NCBI GenBank assembly: GCA_003175865.1
Contig: PSRF01000323.1
Coordinates: forward strand, 1 to 8,257
Direction of reading: 5' to 3'
DNA length: 8,257 bases
Origin: Blastocatellia bacterium
GTDB lineage: Bacteria; Acidobacteriota; Blastocatellia; Pyrinomonadales; Pyrinomonadaceae
This document shows, piece after piece, positions 5,312-8,257 of the stretch (the first letter of the stretch is position 1; each line of letters begins with the position of its first letter). Made by a program: the position numbers and the translations under genes. The notes under the pieces are model-generated. The model was not told the DNA's origin. It was given only the letters and a program-made list of their open reading frames with translations, and did not search any database.

Positions 5312-7840
5312 TCAGTCGGCACCTTGCTTTGCAACGCCATCATTTGCTGCAGCTTTCTTTCCGCTCTGATCCGAATTGTCGATATTCAAATCGCGTTGCA
5401 GCGCGGGCGCTTTGATTCCAGCCTCACTCAGTGTGGCGGCGACGCTTAAGGCTAGGTCGCTCTTCAACTCCGAAACAACTTCCGGACGCTGCGCCCAGAA
5501 CCGAATTTCAAAATTGAGAGCGTTATTAAGAAGAGTATCACCAAAACCAAGAAACAAAACCATGGGTGCTGGAGAGGTCAAGATCTGAGGTTGAGCCGTC
5601 ACTGTTTTCTGTAAAAGGTCACGCACCTGAATGGGATCATTTCCGTAAGCAACAGGGATTTTTAGAACCACCTGACGGCGTGTTCCTGTAAGAGTCCAAT
5701 TGATTACTTGCTGCGAAGTCAGAGTGGCATTTGGAATTATCAGATCTGAACCATCGAAGACATGTAAGGTGCTGGAGCGAAATCCAATCTTAGTGACCTC
5801 ACCGCTGATCCCCCCAATCTCTAAAAGATCGCCAATTCTGACGGGCCGTTCAAAGAGCAGAATCAAACCTGAGACAAAGTTGTTAACAACGGTCTGCAAA
5901 CCAAAACCGAGGCCAACGCCTAACGCTCCAGTCAGAAGCGTGAACTTTGACAGTTCGACTCCCGCAGCAGCGAGGGCCAGCACAAAAATCAGAACTAATA
6001 GAATGTAGTGGGTAACGGTCGCGATTGCGTTTGGAAGTCCGCGTGCAAGTTTTAGTCGTGGGAGTATCTCTTCACCAAGAATTGCTCGTAACACAATGGC
6101 AACGAGGTAACCAAACAACAGCGTGAGTATGAAAGCCACGATATTACTAACCGCGATCGTGGCTGACCCGATCTTCATCTGGTAATTGAGTGCCTTACCG
6201 ATCGCCTCGTACAAGTCTTGTCTGATAGCAAATAGATTTAATGTCTGATGAACCCAAACGAGGAGCACCATTACCCCTAACGTAAACGACAAGCGGCCCG
6301 CAAGACGCTCACCCCCGTTCCGTAGAGTCGCAAAGCGTCTGCTTGGTTCCGATTGGATTGCAAAAGAGATGAGCAACGACCCAACTACAACGATTGTGTA
6401 GAGAGCCACAGCTCGATACGCACTAGCCAACGTTGCTTGGATCAGTAGGTCCGACAGCCCTACGTATCCGAACAGGTTCGCCAGGAAAGCAACAGCCAGC
6501 AGTGCATTAGCGATGTAAACGCCGAGAATAACCGTGCTATTTGCCTCTCGCTCCCCCGCTCGTTCTTTTTGTGCTCTCTGGGAAAGCCACCCGAACCAGC
6601 CAACAACCAGAATCACAAACATTTCAACCAGATCGCGTTTGATCCATAGTGGAACACTGAGAATTATGATGAACTGCCACACCAACAAACTGACGATTGA
6701 GCCAATGAGAATTTGCTTCCTCGCCGGTGTTAATCGAGGTTTCAGCAATCTGATCGCGGGAGTGATACCGACCAAATACAACAAACTTCTCGCTCCTCGC
6801 GGTGCGTCGTGGAACAAGGGCATGGTGGCCATGATTCCAACCAACAACGCCAATGACACGGGGCGATCAAATATCTTGTCGAGCTTGGTTTCGTCGGCTT
6901 CGCCGGTCTTGAATCGTGACTTAACAGAGAGCCAAACAAAAAATATCAGAGCACCGAACGTGATGAGGCCTGCGAGTGTTAGTGGCGTACGTTTCGTCGT
7001 GATGAATGTTTTCAGTCGTTTGAGATCGCCAGCATAAGACCTTTGCAGCAAACGCGCGAAACCTGTCTCGCTGTGTGAACCAAACTGAACTTTCCACAGA
7101 GGTGGGCTGTCAGCTTCCAGCAAGCTACGCTGCGACGCTTCCATCGCATTCTTGAGGTTTTCAGTCTCACGCGCGACTATTAAGCCTTGTTGGGCCACAG
7201 ACTGTTGTAACGAAAGAACTCGAGCATGGCGCGCTTCACTTAACTCGATTGCCGCGCTCAGATCAGTGGTAGCCTTGCCGGTCAAATCAAGAAGTTCCGG
7301 CGGCGACGACACCTGACTCTTGACCTCTGCTGCTGTTGCCGACCAGCGCGACTGCTCGCTGAGAAGTGAACGAATCTCGGAATCTAATGATGTTGCTTGT
7401 TTGGTTAAACGTTCCGAAAGATCTGCGACCTCTTTATCTGACACCTTCCAATCGACCGATAACTGTTCTAGCTCAGTCAAGATAGCTCCAGCTTGGAGGA
7501 TCGCTTGGGTCTCGATGGCTTTGTCATCGGTCGTGAGTTTCAGATTGTTCACCTGCTGTTCAGTTTCCCTAAGAGCGTCATTCGACATCAATTTATCCGA
7601 TAGACTCCTTAGTCTTTGACTCAACTGAATAGACTCGGCAGCGATCTGAGGAACAGGAATTATTAACGGATTCGGAGTGGCGACCGGTGAAGCTTGCGGT
7701 GTTGGTTGAGAAGTTTCAGGTTTTTGGTTTGCAGCCTTTGTTTGTTTATCAGGAGGCTGACCATTAACAGCGACGAAGATAAGCAAAATCGCTACTACAA
7801 CCAGAATCGTTTCCTGACGTGGTCCAGCATCGCTCCCCAT
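5312..7840 (-). CDS. Large MscS-superfamily mechanosensitive ion channel with periplasmic coiled-coil domain, 842 aa
   Basis: This is an inner-membrane tension-gated channel of the large multi-helix type (comparable to MscK/MscM). From ATG at 7840 the order is: signal segment (about 11-26, 'ILVVVAILLIFVAV'), a Pro/Thr/Gln-rich linker (about 27-65), a helical coiled-coil periplasmic domain (about 66-245), some ten membrane helices (about 284-628), and the pore helix TM3 (about 633-662) with the Gly/Ala pattern 'GALGVGLGFGLQTVVNNFVS'. Then come the beta domain ('RPVRIGDLLEIGGISGEVTK', 'DGSDLIIPNATLTSQQVINW') and the alpha/beta cytoplasmic vestibule to about 815, with a charged tail. Such channels release solutes on hypo-osmotic shock. 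The frame also opens from a TTG at 7945, adding 35 residues with a second hydrophobic stretch. Neither start has a good ribosome site; the ATG is preferred because a dyad with a consensus -35 lies between them. Confidence 0.9.
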   Translation of the reverse strand: MGSDAGPRQETILVVVAILLIFVAVNGQPPDKQTKAANQKPETSQPTPQASPVATPNPLIIPVPQIAAESIQLSQRLRSLSDKLMSNDALRETEQQVNNLKLTTDDKAIETQAILQAGAILTELEQLSVDWKVSDKEVADLSERLTKQATSLDSEIRSLLSEQSRWSATAAEVKSQVSSPPELLDLTGKATTDLSAAIELSEARHARVLSLQQSVAQQGLIVARETENLKNAMEASQRSLLEADSPPLWKVQFGSHSETGFARLLQRSYAGDLKRLKTFITTKRTPLTLAGLITFGALIFFVWLSVKSRFKTGEADETKLDKIFDRPVSLALLVGIMATMPLFHDAPRGARSLLYLVGITPAIRLLKPRLTPARKQILIGSIVSLLVWQFIIILSVPLWIKRDLVEMFVILVVGWFGWLSQRAQKERAGEREANSTVILGVYIANALLAVAFLANLFGYVGLSDLLIQATLASAYRAVALYTIVVVGSLLISFAIQSEPSRRFATLRNGGERLAGRLSFTLGVMVLLVWVHQTLNLFAIRQDLYEAIGKALNYQMKIGSATIAVSNIVAFILTLLFGYLVAIVLRAILGEEILPRLKLARGLPNAIATVTHYILLVLIFVLALAAAGVELSKFTLLTGALGVGLGFGLQTVVNNFVSGLILLFERPVRIGDLLEIGGISGEVTKIGFRSSTLHVFDGSDLIIPNATLTSQQVINWTLTGTRRQVVLKIPVAYGNDPIQVRDLLQKTVTAQPQILTSPAPMVLFLGFGDTLLNNALNFEIRFWAQRPEVVSELKSDLALSVAATLSEAGIKAPALQRDLNIDNSDQSGKKAAANDGVAKQGAD

Positions 7841-7854
7841 GACAGCATTGCATG

Positions 7855-7882
7855 ATGAAAATAGACCCAGACACACTGTCAA
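7855..7882 (-). promoter_or_regulatory. Possible promoter of the MscS gene
   Basis: On the minus strand a perfect TTGACA (7877-7882) is followed 16 bases later by TTTCAT (7855-7860; 4 of 6). The start of transcription would be near 7848, only about eight bases before ATG 7840, so the message would be nearly leaderless. This agrees with the lack of a Shine-Dalgarno site, but the -10 match is weak. Confidence 0.33.
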
Positions 7883-7892
7883 AAATGACAGT
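7875..7892. promoter_or_regulatory. Dyad ACTGTCA-AAAA-TGACAGT, possible operator of the MscS gene
   Basis: Two exact 7-base arms surround a 4-base spacer, and one arm contains the consensus -35 hexamer on the minus strand. A further half-site TGACAG occurs at 7840-7845, overlapping the ATG. A bound dimer would block RNA polymerase at the -35. If the longer TTG start were the true one, this sequence would instead be coding. Confidence 0.42.
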
Positions 7893-7978
7893 ATTGACCC
7901 ACGTATTGCCTGCTTGTTATTTGGCTTCCATGGCGGCCAGTGCAATGGGGACCAACTAATAAACCATGGATTAGCTTG

Positions 7979-8257
7979 CTAGTTTTTCTGAGCGGTCCGT
8001 GCGCGAGTGGTCGCACGATCCGGGACAGATCTTTGGCAGGGAAAGCTCTCGGGGTACGAAGCGAAGAAATCCCTGATAGAGACGGGGATGTCCTTCAGAA
8101 AGTCCGTGCCGTTAAAGCTATGTTCGAGCAAATTGCGATTCGCCTGTCTCGTATAGCCGACGAACTTTTCCGTCACATCTCCGGAATCGTTTGAGTTTGC
8201 ATCAAGTATCTTTACATCACTGCCGCACGAGTAGTCGAAATTGGCGGTGTCGATCGT
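7979..8257 (-). CDS. Unrecognised protein, C-terminal fragment (gene enters from beyond the right edge)
   Basis: The minus-strand frame ending in TAG at 7979-7981 is open without interruption to the edge of the window, giving 92 codons. An internal GTG at 8176 could be mistaken for a start, but the frame runs on upstream. The fragment contains 'EKFVGYTRQANRNLLEHSFN' and 'FLKDIPVSIRDFFASYPESF', with well-spaced aromatic and acidic residues, and many codons end in C or G; this favours real coding. The last about 15 residues are basic and Thr/Ala/Arg-rich. I cannot assign a family. A plus-strand frame (7940-8194) overlaps the same bases, and I judge it less likely because it starts at a GTG inside the promoter area and opposes its neighbours. 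The gene lies 138 bases upstream of the MscS ATG on the same strand. Confidence 0.55.
   Translation of the reverse strand, partial: TIDTANFDYSCGSDVKILDANSNDSGDVTEKFVGYTRQANRNLLEHSFNGTDFLKDIPVSIRDFFASYPESFPCQRSVPDRATTRARTAQKN

Noticed and set aside
5294..5316. Direct repeat AAATCAGT (two copies, 15 bases apart) at the end of the MscS gene
   Set aside because: Short, AT-rich, partly coding, and forms no structure; probably chance.
6534..7037. 167-codon plus-strand frame inside the MscS gene
   Set aside because: Antisense shadow of the well-supported channel gene; no family features.
7940..8194. Plus-strand frame of 84 codons opposite the right-edge gene
   Set aside because: GTG start without a clear ribosome site, strand opposite to its neighbours, and overlaps a longer minus-strand frame that is open to the window edge.

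Overview
The window looks like a chromosomal stretch from an Acidobacteriota member, possibly of the Blastocatellia type. Two features point there. One is the C-terminal part of an Oar-like TonB-dependent receptor of the carboxypeptidase-regulatory type. The other is a complete 'acidobacterial duplicated orphan permease' (ADOP), a double MacB/FtsX permease with no ATPase beside it, a family typical of Acidobacteriota and Gemmatimonadota. Base composition is moderate, near 50% GC by eye. Lineage is inferred from gene families only; no rRNA or tRNA gene is present.

Layout: positions 1-720 (+) hold the 3' end of the TonB-dependent receptor, followed by a strong intrinsic terminator (785-817). 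All other genes are on the minus strand. From right to left they are: the 3' end of an unrecognised gene (7979-8257); a large MscS-superfamily mechanosensitive channel (5312-7840, possibly from 7945); a small four-helix membrane protein resembling PsiE (4668-5102); the ADOP permease (1757-4336); and a single-span membrane protein of unknown function with a helical or coiled-coil domain (860-1513). The receptor and the last of these converge on the terminator.

The minus-strand genes are separated by 138-331 bp gaps, and each gap carries its own promoter-like or dyad elements, so they look like separate transcription units rather than one operon. A clean dyad overlaps a sigma70-like promoter upstream of the PsiE-like gene. 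Another dyad has a perfect TTGACA built into it upstream of the MscS gene. Two dyads lie upstream of ADOP. A long imperfect inverted repeat built of CTCTGCG-type units (1621-1720) lies between ADOP and the 217-aa gene; it looks like a dispersed, non-coding repeat family.

The shared theme is the cell envelope: outer-membrane uptake, inner-membrane export or extrusion, tension sensing and possibly phosphate-stress membrane proteins. I see no CRISPR array, transposase, integrase, toxin-antitoxin pair or defence island, and no convincing new multi-gene system. The items most worth a second look are the inverted-repeat element, the unknown membrane/coiled-coil protein and the operator-like dyads.
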